Assembly (NCBI GenBank): GCA_002715885.1
Contig: PBAG01000027.1
Span: 13,815-20,994, forward strand
Direction: 5' to 3'
Source: Flavobacteriales bacterium
Lineage (GTDB): Bacteria; Bacteroidota; Bacteroidia; Flavobacteriales; BACL11
Length of the DNA: 7,180 nt
A program made the translations under genes and the position numbers. This document shows, piece by piece, positions 5,688 to 7,180 of the stretch. Position 1 is the stretch's first letter; each line of letters begins with the position of its first letter. The notes under the pieces were generated by a model. That model was not told the DNA's origin and searched no databases. It worked only from the letters and a program-made list of their open reading frames with translations.

Positions 5688-6868
5688 ATTTTATCTAAAT
5701 TTCTGAGGATTATTTCACAACCTTTTTTTATTTCTTCTTTAGAGATTGTTAGAGGCGGGGTTATTCTAATAGAAGAGTTATTAAATAGAAAGAAAAATAA
5801 AAGCAAACCATCATCCATACATAATTCAACAATTTTATTTGTTGATTTATTATCGAACAAATCTAGAGCTAACATTAATCCTTTACCTCTAATTTTTTTA
5901 ATTTTTTTATGAACTAATAATTTTTTAAATAGAATCTCTTTTTCATTTATTTCTTCATATAATTTGTTTTTAATGATAAATTTTAATGTTGCTAGGCTAG
6001 CAACGCAACTAATAGGATGACCTCCAAAGGTTGTTATATGACCAAGTTTAGGAGCAAAAGTTAATTTATTCATATTTTCCCATGATGAAATAAATGCTCC
6101 TATTGGAAAACCACCTCCCATTCCCTTAGCTATACACAAAATATCAGGCACAATCGGACTATTTTCAAAACCAAAAAGTTTTCCAGTTCTACCGTAACAT
6201 GTTTGAATTTCATCCATAATTATTTGAACATTAAACTGTTTACATTTTTTATTTAATTCAATTAAAAAATCTTCATTGGCAATTTTAAATCCACTTCCAC
6301 CTTGTATTGTCTCAACAATTACTGCAGCTGTTTTTTTAGTAATATTTTCAAGAGACTTAATATCATTAAATATTATTTGTTTACAATTTGGTAAAAGTGG
6401 TCGGTATTTTGATTTGTAATATTCATTTCCCATTACACTCAATGCACCTTGAGTAGATCCATGATAAGAACCTTTAAAATATATAATTTCGGATCTGCCA
6501 CTTATTCTTTTGGCAAGCTTCATAGCTCCCTCAATAGCTTCAGTTCCTGAGTTTGTAAAATATGATGTTGAAAGACTTTTTGGTAAATTTTCTGAAAGTA
6601 ACTTTGCTAATTCGTATTGTGGTTTTTGAATATATTCTCCATAAACCATCACATGAGTATATTTATCTAATTGATCTTTAACAGCATCTGTTATATATTT
6701 GTTTGAGTGCCCTATAGAATTAGCAGAGACTCCGGCAACAAAATCTAAATACTTTTTATTGTTTGTATCAAAAATATAACAACCAATGGCTTTTTTAATC
6801 TTTAAAAGAGATGGGTATGGGAATGTTTGTGCTTGATACTTTTTATATATATCAACAACTGACGACAT
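5684..6868 (-). CDS. Class III PLP-dependent aminotransferase
   Basis: This 394-residue enzyme belongs to the fold-type I, class III (acetylornithine/GABA/ornithine type) aminotransferases and resembles the group annotated in Bacteroidota as aspartate aminotransferase family protein; the true substrate is not readable here. With the ATG at 6868 as residue 1, PLP-binding features are SGTEA (107-111), YHG (135-137), Glu186 in VETIQGG, Asp219 in MDEIQT, the Schiff-base Lys248 in IAKGMGGG, TTFGGHP (279-285), and Arg368 in IRITPPLT. All key residues are present. A longer reading from a TTG at 6886 would add six residues but would overlap the upstream gene by 14 bases; the ATG lies 4 bases after that gene's stop, and relatives begin near this point (KYQAQTFPYP at 10-19). 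It is probably co-transcribed with the transketolase gene and overlaps pcm by 4 bases at the 3' end. Its C-terminal part has an unusual FFFLF run (358-362). Confidence 0.92.
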   Translation of the reverse strand: MSSVVDIYKKYQAQTFPYPSLLKIKKAIGCYIFDTNNKKYLDFVAGVSANSIGHSNKYITDAVKDQLDKYTHVMVYGEYIQKPQYELAKLLSENLPKSLSTSYFTNSGTEAIEGAMKLAKRISGRSEIIYFKGSYHGSTQGALSVMGNEYYKSKYRPLLPNCKQIIFNDIKSLENITKKTAAVIVETIQGGSGFKIANEDFLIELNKKCKQFNVQIIMDEIQTCYGRTGKLFGFENSPIVPDILCIAKGMGGGFPIGAFISSWENMNKLTFAPKLGHITTFGGHPISCVASLATLKFIIKNKLYEEINEKEILFKKLLVHKKIKKIRGKGLMLALDLFDNKSTNKIVELCMDDGLLLFFFLFNNSSIRITPPLTISKEEIKKGCEIILRNLDKI

Positions 6869-6872
6869 TTTA

Positions 6873-7180
6873 TTATTTTCTATCAATAACTTTTTTTACA
6901 GCATTAACAATATCATTAGAGGTAAGTCCATATTTTTCCATTAATTGTCTTGGGGTACCACTTTCCCCAAAAGTATCATTTACACCTACCATTTCAAGTG
7001 GTAGTGGCAATTTTCTACTTAAAAGTTGAGCAACACTATCTCCAAGTCCCCCGTTTAGCATATGTTCTTCAGCAGTAACAATACATTTAGTTTTAGAAAC
7101 TGATTTCAAAATAGCATCACTGTCTAATGGTTTAATAGTATGAATATTAATAATTTCTGAACTTATACTCAATTTATCAA
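6873..7180 (-). CDS. Transketolase, C-terminal part (partial)
   Basis: The gene enters from beyond the right edge; only the last 101 codons and the TAA stop (6873-6875) are visible. The visible protein matches the C-terminal domain of transketolase or the C-terminal subunit of a split transketolase: INIHTIKPLD, TAEEHMLNGGLGDSVAQLL, and GVNDTFGESGTPRQLMEKYGL are all typical. Transketolase moves two-carbon units between sugar phosphates with thiamine diphosphate; the visible part is the structural C-terminal domain and holds no cofactor site. In Bacteroidota the enzyme is often split into two genes, and this end fits the second of them, but a full-length enzyme cannot be excluded. The first TTG codon at 7172 is an internal leucine, not a start, because the frame stays open to the window edge with matching residues. 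The aminotransferase ATG follows after 4 bases. Confidence 0.88.
   Translation of the reverse strand, partial: DKLSISSEIINIHTIKPLDSDAILKSVSKTKCIVTAEEHMLNGGLGDSVAQLLSRKLPLPLEMVGVNDTFGESGTPRQLMEKYGLTSNDIVNAVKKVIDRK

Noticed and set aside
5686..5703. Repeated AAATTT around the pcm/aminotransferase junction as a terminator
   Set aside because: The arms are only A/T, no G/C stem is present, and there is no following T-run of the kind seen in intrinsic terminators.
6811..7029. Plus-strand open frame of 72 codons across the aminotransferase/transketolase junction
   Set aside because: Antisense to two well-supported genes, with no recognisable features.

Overview
The window is a strongly A+T-rich, tightly packed stretch of chromosome from a member of the Bacteroidota, most likely a marine Flavobacteriia-type organism. 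The evidence is a DUF4294 protein (a family I know essentially from Flavobacteriia and relatives), a secreted protein ending in a type IX secretion (T9SS) sorting domain, A-rich leaders without a Shine-Dalgarno sequence, and a promoter-like TAnnTTTG box. The species cannot be named from this sequence alone.

Layout. Bases 32-613 (+) encode the exported DUF4294 protein. Bases 610-4914 (-) form a four-gene block, read from right to left: a surface-type lipoprotein of unknown function, a single-domain 3-hydroxybutyryl-CoA dehydrogenase (hbd), a TIGR03032/DUF4915 protein, and a T9SS-exported VCBS/FG-GAP repeat protein. The gaps are 10, 0 and 26 bases, so one transcript is likely. A 122-base divergent gap (4915-5036) is the largest gene-free stretch; it holds two short dyads and one promoter-like box. 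Bases 5037-5687 (+) encode protein-L-isoaspartate methyltransferase (pcm). Bases 5684-7180 (-) carry the 3' end of a split-type transketolase (cut by the window edge), followed after 4 bases by a class III aminotransferase. No stretch over 300 bases lacks a gene. I saw no tRNA, rRNA, CRISPR array, insertion sequence or convincing intrinsic terminator.

How the genes fit together. Most are housekeeping: acyl-CoA metabolism (hbd), repair of aged proteins (pcm), PLP-dependent transamination, and the non-oxidative pentose phosphate pathway (transketolase). The four-gene minus-strand block mixes one cytoplasmic enzyme, two predicted envelope or secreted proteins, and one protein of unknown role; no shared pathway can be read from it. 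Both convergent gene pairs overlap by exactly 4 bases at a TTAA that supplies the stop codons of both strands, showing how compact the region is.

The region looks mostly ordinary. The points best worth a second look are a basic 56-residue extension in front of the signal peptide of the T9SS protein, the unexplained TIGR03032 gene fused to hbd transcription by a zero-base junction, and the dyads in the divergent control region.
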